This document shows positions 33,010-46,560 of a stretch of DNA of 64,000 bases, in pieces. A program made the position numbers and the translations under genes. The notes under the pieces are model-generated. The model searched no databases. It was not told the DNA's origin and saw only the letters and a program-made list of their open reading frames with translations. The stretch comes from Ophioderma brevispina (lineage: Eukaryota; Echinodermata; Ophiuroidea; Amphilepidida; Ophiodermatidae). Position 1 is the stretch's first letter. The number at the start of each line of letters is the position of its first letter. The stretch lies in contig JAMKCH010014193.1 of assembly GCA_023653785.1 (NCBI GenBank), forward strand, positions 1-64,000, written 5' to 3'.

Positions 33010-33420
33010 CCTGCCTTAGGGCAGGAACACTCATAGGGATCACTTTGTCCACTGTTGATATAGTCTGTTTTGTTGAAAAAGGGTTGACATAGACCTGTAT
33101 TATCTGCATACTTCAATGGATTTAAATCAAACTGAGGTCATAAAGTGCAAGGGTGGAATCCCCATTTGTTGATGAGTTCAAAGGTCACATACCAATGTCA
33201 AAGGTCATGTGAGGTCAAGTGGTAAGAGGGTCCAAGTGAGGGTCAAATGTCAGGTGAGGTCAAGTGGTAAAAGAAGGTGAAAAGTAAAAAATTAATTGAA
33301 TTGAAAAGTTGAAGTTTCAATTGGAACCAAACTTGGTTTATGGATAGTACATGCAAAACATTCATTTGTTTAGGCAAGTCAAAGGTCACATGTCAAGGTC
33401 ATATTAGGCCAAACTAGACA
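33010..33420. repeat. AGGTCA-rich repeat, block 3
   Basis: Begins ATAGGGATCACTTTGTCCAC and runs through GAAAAAGGGTTGACAT to units of TCAAAGGTCACAT and GGTCAAATGTCAGG, plus TTGAAGTTTCAATTGGAACC and TTTATGGATAGTACATGCAA. It is collinear with 8260-8600, showing a dispersed family rather than only local tandem growth. Confidence 0.8.
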
Positions 33421-36400
33421 AACCGCACAATGGCAGGCGACACTTGCAGTCCGAGGAAGCATAGTTTACCTTAAACCTTGGTGTCTAGGGACAAAAACTG
33501 ATCTGCCTGCCCACGGCACCCACCAAAAATAGCACTTTAAAGAGCACTTTTGACATCAAAATTAGACACAATGGACGGCTAAAGTGCGTGTTGGCCCAAT
33601 ACTGAGAGTTTTTTGAGATGCTGAACTCAAATTAAATGCTCCACTAACCTGAAAATGGTCAGAAAGGAGTAAACAGCACGGGGATGTCTGTGCCCGTCAA
33701 TAAAGTTCCATGATATACCTCCCATTTGCAAAGCGCTGATTTCTGCTGTGAGCAGCCCGTAACACGTGAATCTGGGTTCCAAATTTGGTACTGCGCACGT
33801 AAATCGCTCGCTCCGACTGGAAGTAATCAGTGCTTAGGGCCATAGTGTTGCCTACCAGGCAGTTGATGGGGAATACCTTTAAGGTATCTCTTGCAAGTAG
33901 CTGCAGAGGACTGACCACTATAGTGATGGTGTACTGTTCAACGAACATGGCTGTTATGCACCCATGGCTTGGTGTGATATGTAAACTTTGCAATTCTGGC
34001 CAATCAATAATGCAATCAAGGGGTACTTATGGGAGTAGAGCTAAGAGTAACCCAATGGAGTGATTCTACGTAAAATCTGGCCTGTGTATTTTCTTTACAT
34101 GCTACAAAGAAAATAAAAAATTGATTACAAATTGGGTGCATGTGTAGTCACAATATAGAACTTGGTGCAAATGATTGTTTTTACATATCCCAAATTCATA
34201 TTTTTGAACCAATTTTGCCCAAATCATTGGTTTTAATAATAATATTTAACTTTTTATAATGCTGGGGACAACTTATAACAATGCAGTTTTATTCAGTTTA
34301 CAAAGTGTTCTTAATGATTTCCCAAGTATATACCAACAAAATGTGTGTGTGTCTGGCCCGCACGCTTTATGTATGTGTGGTAGGGGTTGTGGGTGCGGCC
34401 GTGTGCATGCTTTGCTCATGGTTTAGCCTGCATGTGCAAATGTCTTGCCCATGATACCTTGGACTCATAACAAGAGGTTGTTGCTATACAAATGTCCGAA
34501 TGAACCCACATAGAGTTACGTGATCCAAGTTTTATAACCTTTGTACCCTTCATCACAAAATTACATAAACGGTTTCTTTTCGAGGCAGCATGATCACAAA
34601 AATTCATTTCAACCTTTTTGAAATGTGACGAAAAGCCTTGTTCTGATTTTCCACCGTCCCACACCATACTTCTATAACCCGAAGCGTCAAGTCATACCAT
34701 CAAATACCTCTTAATGCTTTCCCCAACCCTTGACTGAACCCGCCCATTGCAATTATCGGAGGTTGTGGGCGAGGAGTCCAAAAAATTTACTATAATCTGA
34801 TTTGAATTTCAAACTAAGGTGGGTCCCCCCACCTATTGTCCAATTTTCATAATGTTTCTCCCTCCCGTGGAAACATCAACCCAATACCATCACAATTTGG
34901 AGTTAACACTATGAGCTAGTTAAAATCTCAATTCCCTTGACACAGTTCAGTGGCTTTCATACACCAGTGTTCTAGAAAATACCCCCCCGGTTGGTGTCTA
35001 TATATGATACCCAGATTACACACAGTCAGTTCATGTTCAATTGATTTGCTTTTATTTCAATATAAGACATTGGCTGATTTCGTATTTGTTCCTATACGAA
35101 CTTAGAACATTCACAATTTGTTGGTACCGAAGAAACATTTCTCAGCTAATTCCCTTTTAGATCTGGATATTTTTATGGAAAGCTTTGCATCAGGGCAAAA
35201 ATCAATGCTTCATTTTTTTCGTACAACCTGATGTGTTGAATCTCTTGTGGGCACCTTTACCATGCCATACTTTTTCAAAGAATGAAGATTTTTATGTATT
35301 GTTTACTAATAAAGTCAGGATCTGACCTTTTGTTCAGGTCTAGAACATCCCTAAATGGCATCTTCAACCATTTTAGAATGCTTCGCATCTGTATTTCACA
35401 AAGAACAGTAATATACGGTGGTTAAAGCATACCATTTTAAAACACCGTTGTCATATAATTATTTAAGGAATATAAATTTTCTGATATGCTATGCAAAGAG
35501 AACTCCAAGATTTATGTTCCTTTCCTCATTTACCGTCTAATTTTGTTACAGTGTCCACTTAAAATGGTTTTAAAATTTGACGCTTTCATCTTCGGAAAAA
35601 TTCAAAAAGATTCAGCCTGGCACTTATCTTGGACTACTGGCTAAGCACATTCATGACCTTTGCAGGCACAGCGTGACCTTCTGTCTGACTGTATACCCCT
35701 TACCCTTTCATTTTCAAAGGAACATCCTTTTCCTGTGTAGCACTCTCCACATTCCCCTAACTTACCCACCCATAGCTCTTACTCTACTAGTTGTCACAGT
35801 CACTGTGCAACCACCATTTCATTTATCCGTCCCCCGGTAGAGAACTCTTTCACTGATTCACCACTTTCCCCCATCACACACCTACCTGTTCCACCATCCC
35901 TCCAAATGTTAATGTTGGAGATCCCTCCAAAGTAATGACAAATGTAAATTATGCATTGATTGGCATTAGTCCATTGGACTCATTATGTTGTCTCGACGGC
36001 ACCCTGGGGATAACTTTGGTAGTAGATGGTATGTGTGTAAGTGTGCGTGCATGTGTGTGGGCACGTGGGTGTCGCTGTGTGTAGTAAAATTGTTAACCCT
36101 GCATTATAGAACTTTGATCTTTACCAATTGATTATACTTCATACTCAGAAAAACCACAGGCATAGAGTTCATGGGGTTGGTTACACAGATGGACATCTGA
36201 TGAACCCCCCATTAACAAACTGCGGTATCATCAGCATAGTGTGTTCAGTGATGAACGCTGTTTTTTAAACCAATTTTTGCAGATTTAGAATACCTCAGCA
36301 ATATTTGAAGTGGAATAAGCAAAATGGGGAGAAAAAATATATCTTGACGATAAGTTATTGAAACATGTACTTATAGGGCCAATCAGGACTTCAGGAAAGT

Positions 36401-37330
36401 CCAAACATATAGTCCAAAAATGCAAATTGTTACTTTGGTTGCAGGGGGAAAAGTAACCCTAAACGTAATTGCCTACTGTTTCCACATAGTTCATCAACAT
36501 TCATGGCACTTGCATGTAATGCGTCTTTAGGTAAAAGCCCCAATGTAACCCTCAGACAAAGAGTGGGTCAAGGTTATTAGAGGTCATGGCACCAAAATGC
36601 TCAGATTATCCATTGCTTGGTGTATTATGTGGATAATTTACATGACACTTATATACCACAATCCTAAGATAGTGACCCACGTGTGGCCTCATGTGACCTT
36701 GGTGACCTAGCCGACCTTTGTCTCATTCGCCACTTCACACGGAGATGACACATGGTTTATGTGGAATGCTGTATTTTTCATAAACAAATAAAACTACAAA
36801 AAACAATAAATATGAACAAATTATTAAAAACAATCCCACAAATTTTTGTGGGTGGAGTCAGGATTAGGCAGCTGGATGGCCATTATTCTTTATCATTTGT
36901 TACCTTTGTTTTGGCTTTTTCAAGCTGATTATTAGAACCCTCTGGGTCCATCATGGAGTCAATTCTGCTTATGACGACACTTTTTCCCCTTTCTGCTGTA
37001 CCAGTTACGTGTTTACATTTTGTTTCGTATAGCGTGCAAATTTTGTATTTATTGTTTTGATCATTTGTGAGCGGTTCAATAACCTTAGGGATTTAAGTAT
37101 AGATAACAGGGTGCCTATGATGGTGTAATATTAAATTAATTTACATGTTTCATGATATAGAAATTGGAGTATGAGGTGTATGTCCACCTGTCATGAACAT
37201 TACACACATACGTACTGTCCCTCCTGCTTCCCCCGACATGCCTGGCACATTCCCTCTTTAGGTCGTCCGATTAAATCGGAAAGACTTCTGGCAGCATGAT
37301 CGTGGTGTCATTGTGTGTGTCCTCTTCAAA
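33421..37330. other. No gene seen
   Basis: About 3.9 kb of AT-rich DNA with short GTGTG patches (34343, 36030). Minus-strand frames at 33697-33993 and 34416-34667 and the plus frame at 35577-35840 show no recognisable domains, and no splice-flanked conserved segment stands out. Confidence 0.4.
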
Positions 37331-37990
37331 CTTTTGGGAATATACACTTAGGGCTAAAGTTTTTCTACCTTTTTAGTGCAATTATGACTCCGTTCATACT
37401 TGGTATGCTTATAACATTGATACAGGTGGGGGGTGGGTGACGGTCCCCAAATTTGTCAAATTTATTCCTGGGTCCCTTTGGGTCATATCTTTGTTCATAC
37501 AGTAATAGACTTTTGGTTAAAATGTTGTTTAGCACTTTTAGTGCATGATGGATCCAGTCCATCCTTGGGATGCTTATTACATTGAGACAAGGGGTCGCTG
37601 TGGAATACCAATGAGGAGGTCAGAAGGTCCTTCAGGGGTCACTTAATCGTTATCTTGTGCAATTTTTGTATATACACTTGTTTAAAATAGCTAGCTTTTA
37701 ATTGCAGTGATGGCTCAAGTCATACTTGGTATGCTTATACTTTGAGACAAGGGGGCTTGTGTGTGGGGAAAAAAATGATTCAAAGGTTCAGTCAAGGGGA
37801 CTTAGGGGCATGTCAATTACGTACAACTGATTGTGACCACATAAACAGACGACCTATTTGGGACCCTGTCCTCTATTTTTTCAACAATGTCATTGTGTTC
37901 AGAAGCGATGTGGAAACACTATTCTGTATATTGATGTTGTGTTGTAGCATGTACGACATTTTGGTACTAGGGTTCCCTGATCACAAGGAC
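37330..37990. repeat. Degenerate tandem repeat, period about 164 bp
   Basis: Three to four units with the landmark CATACTTGGTATGCTTATA at about 37396, a variant at 37560 and again at 37724. Each is followed by ACATTGAxACAAGGxGG and preceded by TTTTTAGTGCA. Unit identity is about 60-70%. Confidence 0.75.
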
Positions 37991-38274
37991 TTTAAAGGGT
38001 AAAGGTCAATTAGGAGTCCAAATGAGGTTAATTTTGAGGTGAAGAGTAATATTACTTGCACTCAGTGCTAACAGATTGATCTTTTTAGTGTGTCCACAAG
38101 TCATTAGTAATGCTGTAATGGCGTCAGGTTATGTCACTTGACATGCCCGCTTTGGGAGATTGAAACAGTGCGGGGTTACAACCCAATATTATCGAAACTA
38201 TGCGATTCACATGTTCATTTGTGATTTTGTACACAGGCCGACGGCCGGGAACGTCCCCTTCGAAGGACTGGGAT

Positions 38275-38820
38275 GGCTTTCATGATTCATTTGCCCAATT
38301 CAACGGAACCATGGAGGAGAGCGGTATTTCTGTATTTAAAAGGACATGAGGAGATTTCAGAAGAACGCCCCAATTTTTTTTAACCCAGGTTTTTTGCATA
38401 TTTGGAATGCTTCATGTATGAGATAACACCTGAAGTGAATAAGCCGAAACGACCGAATTCTTTATGTAATAATGATGGATTAGTACTTTCTGTCGGTCAA
38501 AGCACGGGTTCTGTGGGGACAATGACGATGTCAGGCAAGTTCAAAACAAGGTTTGCTGTTGTCTTTTTGTATTTGTTTGTCCATAAACCTTCGGACACGG
38601 TTCTTAGTAGGTGGTCTACTATCGATCCTGTGCCCTGTGAGAGAAATTTGTATCCTAAAAAATTCTCCTCCTCTGTCACTTTAATCAATAGCTCCGTAAT
38701 TACAGATGAGCACCCGAATAATCACAGCAAGGGGACCAAACTGGATTTAAACCCAGGATTTTGGTATTTTCGCCACATCAAGCACCTCAACTGCTAGGCC
38801 ATGCTCTCCCTGAGAGGGAT
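38275..38820 (-). mobile_element. tRNA-derived SINE, minus strand, composite
   Basis: The minus-strand head at 38815-38735 has A-box TGGCCTAGCAGTTGAGG and B-box GGGTTTAAATCC. The middle (38340-38600) matches 17150-17460, and 38278-38330 matches the body at 7555-7610. The order suggests one long SINE-like element or two nested ones. The 131-codon plus frame at 38402-38797 lies wholly within it and is a chance frame. Confidence 0.7.
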
Positions 38821-38984
38821 TAATTGGAAAGAAGGAAATATGTTTATTCCCAACGGGGTCCAATGATTATGCAATCGCTTTGAGTGATGTGCCAATTGAA
38901 ATGCTGACACCCCATTGTCCGTTTGGGTCCTTCCAAATTTAACAAAGGGATCACAGGTTATTCTACTCGAAACTCTATATAGAT

Positions 38985-39310
38985 CATATTATGCATTCTG
39001 TGGTGCAATACCAGAGTGCGCTTGCGCGAGTAACCGCCCAACACTGCACCCAATACGCAAAAATATTGGGAACCCGTCATGCAATCGTCATCAAAACTCA
39101 GTTTTATTAGTTTTAAGCATTTTATTTAACAACTATTTTTGTCAAGTCAGCTTCTTTCTGTATAATAATATTGAATGGTTTTTTCGGCTGATAAACGAAA
39201 TATCGCCCTCGCCAAGAAAAATCGGCTCGTTTCGATCGCCCGATATTTGATCTAGGCTCGGGCAATATTTACTGTTATCAACCTCAGCCATCCAAATTAT
39301 ATTAAATATT
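38985..39310. repeat. Dispersed repeat family C, core copy
   Basis: Core of family C, homologous to 28870-29200 (GGTGCAATACCAG, CAATACGCAAAAATATTGGG, GGTTTTTTCGGCTGATAAA, GATCTAGGCTCGGGCAATAT). Confidence 0.7.
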
Positions 39311-39617
39311 GGATGAGTCCGCAACGTGTGCATTATCAAAATACACAAAACCAGAATGGTTAGCGCTGTGGCTGAAAGTTTCAGGGCCAAGGTGATATTC
39401 TTGGCCACAGGTGAAAAATTCACCTTACCAATGATACTTAGCGGTCCGGTTCAAGTAGCTTTGTTACATATGCTCACATAATCATTGCACCTCAAGTCAC
39501 ACAACCAATTACTTAGCCTACAACAAAAAAAAAACAAAAAATACCCCAATACACACACAATGTCAAATTTGTATTGTAACTGCGTATACAAAAAGCCAAC
39601 GTATCAGGCCCTACATA

Positions 39618-40130
39618 GTGGACTGCATATGGAAGGGGACTGATTATTCAGTCTCTAAGGAGTCTAAGAGAGTCGCATTGTGGAAAGAAAGATTTGCTGT
39701 CAACCAAGTAACATCTATTGGTTTGAAACCTGGTGAGAATCTTCCACTGGAGTTGACTCCTCATGGGGCTGAATGGCGATGCCCTCACAGATTGAGAACC
39801 AGAACGGCCCGATCTAAAGGTTTCCTTGCAGAAGAGGTGGGCTACCTGGGGAAGCAGATCAAGAAACTAGCTGTGGTTGTGGAAAGCACCAAAGTTTCCT
39901 CGCAGAAGTGGGGCTACCTGGAAGCAGATCAAGACACTAGCTGTGGTTGGGGAACAGCACCACAGGACAGTGGAATTCTCTTGGTCTGCCCACTGTTGGA
40001 GCAACAATGCACAAACAAGGACCGTGCGAATTAGTGAATCAGCCAGACGTTGTCCATCTCAAGCTGGATCATATTGAGAATCACTTTGTTTGGACACGAT
40101 ATAAGAAGAAGACAGGTCTATAACACCCTT
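39618..40130 (+). mobile_element. LINE ORF C-terminus (RTE/Jockey-like), plus strand
   Basis: A 138-codon frame (39618-40034) plus a shifted tail. It reads ...GLKPGENLPLELTP, EWRCPHRLRTRTARSK, QKWGYLEADQ, (S)CGWGTAPQ and LLVCPLLEQQCTNKD. This order (LNRLRTG-like, KWG, CxCG...T, HLLxCP) is the cysteine-containing tail found after the reverse transcriptase in RTE/Jockey-type LINEs. A tandem duplication of about 75 bp (39816-39890 and 39891-39962) repeats the KVSLQKWGYL region. It is a truncated, inactive copy with no RT core upstream. Confidence 0.7.
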
Positions 40131-43100
40131 GTGTATTCCAATGAAACTTAACACCCTTGTGTATTCCATTTAACTGCCATTGGATCCAATAAGCGCTATA
40201 TCAAATTTGTAGTCAGTGTCACTGAAAGTGGACCAAAATGCCATATCATAATATGAGTGACAGCTGTGTACCAGTCGGGAAGGATAGGCACTATAACACC
40301 ACAGGAGGACTTCCAAAGTTATTTATTTTTATTAACACATAGTTTGACAGGTAACCTTACTGAACAGTTTTGCTGGTTTCCGTAGGGCCCCTGTGAAAGC
40401 ATAAAAGTAAAAATATACATGACATTTTTTACAAAGTATATGCATCATTAAAATTGAAATTATTATATATATATATAACCTTAACAAACATGGACAAAAT
40501 TGGAAATGAAATAGATAAATTTGACAATGTCAAAAAAAGCATGATTGAAGCACTACAGAGTTACCATCACAGGAGTATATAGAATTGTTCAAAGAAAAAA
40601 TATGTAGACTCCACATGTCTGATCAAGTGCAAATCCCCACAACAACCAATTAGAAAAAATCCACATGGATTAAACTAAAATTGATAAGAATTGGTTAATC
40701 ACCCAAAACAACCGCATAAGATTATCCACAATAAAGATTGTGTGTTATTACTGGAGACGGTTACGGATTACTGAATAAAGTGAAAAAAAATCAAATCCTT
40801 TTATATCCCCCTGGCTTGAAAGCAGAAGGGGGAGTGGTTTGGTTAGGTTTTCATTTTTACCATCAATGATGGGTGTTGCGATCGAGAGCGGTTGTGTTTT
40901 TAATATGTCGGTTCTTGTTTGCGAAACTTGTCGGCCATTTTATGTCGTTTCCGCCTGAAAATTCGGCAAAGGTTCTGGATAGTGATGGGCTTTGCCCGTA
41001 GTTTTATTTTTTGGAATTTTAGTGACGGCAGTCAGATTTGGGGAGTTTTGTGTTTTTTTTGGGACATCTTTGGATGCCTCGCGTTGTCTATTTCTTACTG
41101 CAAAACCTATTGGTGTGTGTTGCACGGTTTTAAGCGGTTGCAGCGGGGTGGTATCTGGCATCCGAAAAAAATATAATTAATAGTGCTATATTTACTTACC
41201 TGGTGATTCCAATTGCTACCAAGAAGTGGGCAGGACAGAGGTAAAACACGATTGCAAGAGTAAGCACATTGAATATCTACTTGCAAGCGCCCTAGTAGCT
41301 TGAAACGTCATAGCCCGGGCGCAATATGGAGTGTCCAGTTACAGTGACCTCTAACTACCGCCATTGAGCAGAGTTAGTGTAAACACACCCTGGATGAGAG
41401 CCACAAAAGATGTGAAGTCGCTGTGTAAACAAGCAGTTAAGATATCGACGAAAATCGCGAGACAGCTCAAGTTTACTATGATGGAAAATCCACGATGATG
41501 CCTAATTGTTGCTATTGGTGTTTTTTTCACATGTTGTAAGTTGTCATGTGCAACCTAATTTGTTTGCTAATGAATATTAAAAGACACGCAATGTTTAAGA
41601 GCGACACATTTTAAATGTTTTTTGGGGAAGGGGATGAAGGGGTGTGAAATAATAAATGGGAGTCGTGTTCGAGGGCGTCCCGGATTGCGTATGCATTGGC
41701 GTTTTGTTAGGGTTTGTTTCTGTCTTGGCCCATTGCCTATTTTACGAAATGTAGCTATTTCCTTATTTGGAGAAAGAGCTTGTGATAATTTGATGCAAAT
41801 GCTCCCTAATTTGTAATGTTGTGTACGGCATCGGCTGTTGCCATGCGACATCCTTGGGCTTTCATCGGTGGTAGTGAACCATTTGCATCATAGGGACTTT
41901 ATGGGTTCTTAGACTTGTAAAATGTGTAATAGATATATACTATTATGTAGCTATTTAATATTAAAATTGGTCGTTCAGTACTGGCTAAAATTAAAGGTTA
42001 GCCCCCCCTAGCAAACTTGTAGTGCGGAATCCTTGCTATCCATATATGAGGGGTTGTTTACCAATGAATATTCTAACATAATTGGAAAATCACACTTTTT
42101 CTGTGCAGGGAATAGACCCTGTTTGTTATGGCCTTCGTGAGGTAGGTAGGTAGTCTGATGCTAAGACACGGAAATAAACACAAGGCATGCATTAGTCTTA
42201 CTAGTACTCCCAAGTCTAAGCGCTTAATTTGCATATAAGTACAATGACCGTCAGTAAATTTAGGCAGGTATTAAAATGCCATGTTTTTTATGATTGTACA
42301 TGTATATGTAGGAGAAATGCATATGCTGAAATCAGTGAAGGATAGGACTTATAATCAAGCCCGAATGAGTGAATTCCCTTAGTCCCGATGGGACCACATT
42401 TCTATTGGAAACCAATGTCACTATAGAAATTTTGTTGAACAGCCGTTCATCAGTTGGGAGCGGACAGAAAAAGAAAATATTGTGGCCCGATAACCACCTG
42501 TTTATGAAATGAAATAAGATGGCATTTTTTTTTTCCCCCATGGTTTGTACATCATCTTTCTGCCATAACGATAGTGCAAGCAGATCGAATTTACATAGAA
42601 TGATTTTTATTGCCGATGGACTCTATTTGTTTCAATTTTAATTTCCACCGACTGTATTCTAATTCAATGACCAGGAAAAAGTACATGTATAAGTGAAACG
42701 AAATGAATGGTTTGGAACAACACTGAATGATGTATAAAAAGTACTGCACAAACACACCGCATTTGTTATTGATTTGATCGTACTGGTCTCTCCCGCGTAG
42801 TGTTTAGTGTTGGCACGCTGTTTTCATCAACATGTTGAGTAAGTTACTTTGGACGCAGAAAATCCCCATTAACAGCTTAGTTAAACTACACGCAGCTACA
42901 CATAACTTCTCATTTATTCAATTTATTTATTAAGGATCAGGCAAAATTCCAAGGATAAAAAACACAAAAAGCACATAAAGCATGGTACGTTTCTATAGCC
43001 TTCTCACAATGCTTTTTACTTTAAAATAATGTTATTTATTACAGTGAAAATGTAGCACGATAGTATCCCGAGTAAAACTACATATTACGTTTGTCGCTTG

Positions 43101-46100
43101 TGTATCGGAGGCCTCCCAAGTGATCACACTCTCGTTAGTTGAGACGCATGATTACAGGTAGTTGCCCGCACGCCCAAGGGAGATTTAAACCTGAAAGCCG
43201 CAGATGAAAATTCGGGGGATCCGTCAGGATAGCAATTAGATACCGCAGCGCAATTGAGTGCAGGGAAAAATGTCCCGCTAAATGATAATCTAAGGTACGA
43301 GCTGTAATGTACGAGCTGTAACTTTTATTATAAACTAGACTTAAAATATGTAAAGAGAATTGCCAAAAAACACCTAAATTAAAAATCACCCGGGAACTAT
43401 TTTGTTTGTAAAAATGGACCCACCTTCATTTAAATGGTAGGACCAAAGTAGATATGCAATGGGGGAATTCCCCAACTCTGATAAAATGTGTTTCATCTCC
43501 CACATGTTCTGCATCAGTTCGGAAAGGGCTGGCGATTTGTTTAGTTGTGGCTATAAAATAATAACTAGCCTATATCACGCGCCCTATTTGTATTCACATT
43601 GTAAATGTGTAATTATTTGCCCCAGCAATCGTCAATTAATAGTTTTATATGGTTAGAGAAACCAAATGTTGAAAATTTCATCAGTATAGTGTTCCCGCCC
43701 CTACTAAGAAATGGTATAACCATAATTGCAGGAAGCGATGGGTCAAGTGGCAAGATTTCATCACGCACAGACCTTGTTTGTTCTTGTGAAGGCGCGAGGG
43801 GCCCGTAGGGCAGGGTCAATACAATGTGAGCGAGATGAAGGTCAGTGTCGTACGTCAAAAACTACATACATAAATTAGCGTGTCACATCCTCAAAATTTA
43901 ATTTGGAAATCTCAATGTACAACATTATTGGAAGTTGGATTTCATGAATGATATGAGTGAAGGGGAACTTTTATTGTGATTGTATTAGGAAAGGAAAGTC
44001 AGTTCACATGTTTCATCATGGTAGTACCCGTATTATAATAATAACCGTATAATGAATGTCGAAGTGATCGGCCAAAGATATTTACGTGTACAGTTAGATG
44101 CATGATTGGACAGCGTTCACTGTACATCGCCACGGATATAGATAGGATTGACAAAAACATCGTAAAAAATAACAATGAAAACTGTATTCAAATAAAACAG
44201 GGACGATTGCATTTTAGAATGGTTGGCAACGTTGGCTTTTGATGCCAAACAAGTCCAAAAGATGTTGAGAGCACATGGCACACATGTAACCAATAATGAT
44301 TTATTGATCCCCAGAAAATCAAAAACTCCTATTTCTCGAGTCTATCAGCTACTTGCGTGTCTCCTATTTTTGAATTTTTATCCTCCTTACGTTTAACGCC
44401 GAACATTAGGCCTATATAATGTTGGATAAATTCCAAGTAACTGGACAAACACACTGTCGGATGACATCCGCCACCATAGAGCAATTGAGAGAGTAGCCGT
44501 TCTTAATTTCCTGCAAAATACTTGATCGCAGCATTGGCTCAGTGTGGATGTATTTACCATGTTTGTAGGTGTTTAACTACCTTGAAAAATTTAAATATTT
44601 GCCAGAGAATACGCCGAAGTACTCTAGTACAAATGACAAAAATCGGGACTCAGAGTGGAGTGTTCAGAGCAATGAACCTCTCCGAAATGGCGGGGCGGTT
44701 AATTTAGAATTTATGATTTGCAAGTAGGCAAAGTCCGGGAAGGAATATAAGGTGAGGGGACGCTAAATAGGTCGAAAACGGTAATGAAGTATTTTCTACC
44801 CAGGTTCGGCCTATAATCGTAATATAGTGAAATTCGTGTAACAATTTAGTCATTGTCATGGGCATAAAGAAAATCGGTTATTTAAGCATGTTATGACAAT
44901 CGGCTCATTAAGTCTCATTGTTTATTCCTGGTGGGTGTGAACGGGCACGGAACTGTTGGAGTGTGTGGAGATCAGTGTGCACGGGTTACCATCTTCGTTC
45001 CCACAGGCTCGCCAGACCGGTTATCATGTTTATTTCGAGATGCAAATGCTCAATTTCATTAATATCCTTAACGTCAATTTTCAGCTTTTTGCTTGATTAG
45101 AAATGTACCATAACAGCCCCAAACGACGATCTGAATGTCGACTAGAAAACATAACACAAGAATGTTGAATGTGCTTCTGGCCTCATGGGATCCCCAAAAT
45201 TTTACCACACACACAGTGGTGTACGATTGGAGCCAACAGGTCGAGTACAGCAATGTGTATTTTACCAGGGGGTGGCATGCCAACCTACATCAACAGCAAA
45301 TTCAAAACGCATCACCTTCCAGGTGCTATGCTGTTTCAAAGACTTAACGTAGGAGGGCACTCTTACGCCTATCGAACGGTTCACACAGACTTGACTAACG
45401 AATAGGCCTGGTCATGAATATTTAAATCTAAATGACCGTTATTGGAAATTACACTTTTTTGCAGCGGGTTTAATCCACTAATCCCGATGGATTTTGAAGC
45501 CAATATTTTTTTTCTTATTTATCATGATATTACTAAGATCTTTTGAACAAAGGTTTAAGAGATGATTTTTAATGTCACTGGGACCGAGACTGCCATAGTA
45601 AATGCAAGTAGCATTTCCCAAATTACCGTTGGAAATCCCTAATGCCCAATCGAGCAGATCGGTCCTCCCTCCCCCCCCCCTGAAATTTTTTTTATTTTTT
45701 TTATGTTTTATTCAAATGACCCACCTGAGTATCGCGCCAAAACAGCTGGGTTTTCCCCGGGGGTTGCCCATTTATCCGCGCCGAGTAAACATGAGTTGGG
45801 GAACCATCTACTGGGGCCTGACTGGGGGGCCACGATAACTTTTCACCTGTTATGTTTTTATGGATTATTGATGTCATAACAGATTGGCAGTCAGGTCAAT
45901 AAACACAATAATAATATCACTTATTCATCTCAGATAAATCCTCCTTTCCATATAAACAAAAATTATTAAAACACATTTGATTCATGAGGTTCTTTTAAGT
46001 TTTACAAAACCATGGAAAAACACTTGTCTACCAACTAGAGAGAAGTAGCCGTTTATCAAGGCTTTGATTATTTATTCAATTTGTGTGAGTCCGCCCCTCT

Positions 46101-46329
46101 CTGGACCGCTCAAACCTGGTCGTCATCAAAGCCTTTTCGCAAATTTCCTGTCTTTTGTTACTTATTGTTTTTCGGGAATATTTCTTCCTAACGAATAGCA
46201 ATCGTTGGATTGGTCAATGATGATGTCATCGTTCGCTTAAAATATTTCCTAGAATACGAGTTTATTAGAACTGATCAATAACCATTCAAATTATGATTTT
46301 GTAACGAATTCAAAACAAGCGAATACAGC
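40131..46329. other. No gene recognised over about 6 kb
   Basis: Starts with a duplicated 25-mer (AACACCCTTGTGTATTCCA, 40121 and 40151). Open frames at 40919-41176, 41567-41851, 43135-43389, 43613-43858 and 45135-45347 show no known domains and no paired splice signals. A minus-strand donor-like CCAGGTAAGTAAATA lies at about 41190-41204, which could end a minus-strand exon, but nothing supports it further. Confidence 0.4.
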
Positions 46330-46560
46330 AATGACAGCGAGGATCCATGATACGCAAGCTGGGAATGTAAAATGGCGAACAAACCACTCTTGCTGCTGTG
46401 AACACGGCCCGGCGCCCCGCTGAAAACGTGGGGGAATTAACAATGCATCATGTAGGATCCCGGTGACGGTGGGAGGATTATTCGAGCTAGCTGCAGTCTG
46501 TGCTGGAGTTCCCGGTGCTGAGTAGATGAGATGGCGTATTTTGAAGCACGGCTAAGTGTA
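46330..46560. promoter_or_regulatory. CpG-richer patch, possible promoter or 5' exon
   Basis: A GC- and CpG-richer stretch (GAACACGGCCCGGCGCCCCG at 46401-46420, plus CCCGGTGACGGTGGG) in AT-rich surroundings, with AAAATGGCGAAC nearby. There is no TATA box, and no downstream exon was identified. The role is inferred from composition only. Confidence 0.2.

Noticed and set aside
38402..38797. 131-codon plus-strand frame as a gene
   Set aside because: It lies entirely in a minus-strand SINE that recurs at 17150-17460, where the frame is not conserved.
41190..41260. U1 snRNA gene: the plus strand has ATTTACTTACCTGGTG, like the U1 5' end
   Set aside because: Only the ACTTACCTGG core matches. The stem-loops, Sm site and 3' sequence of U1 do not follow. 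The same bases are the complement of a splice donor.
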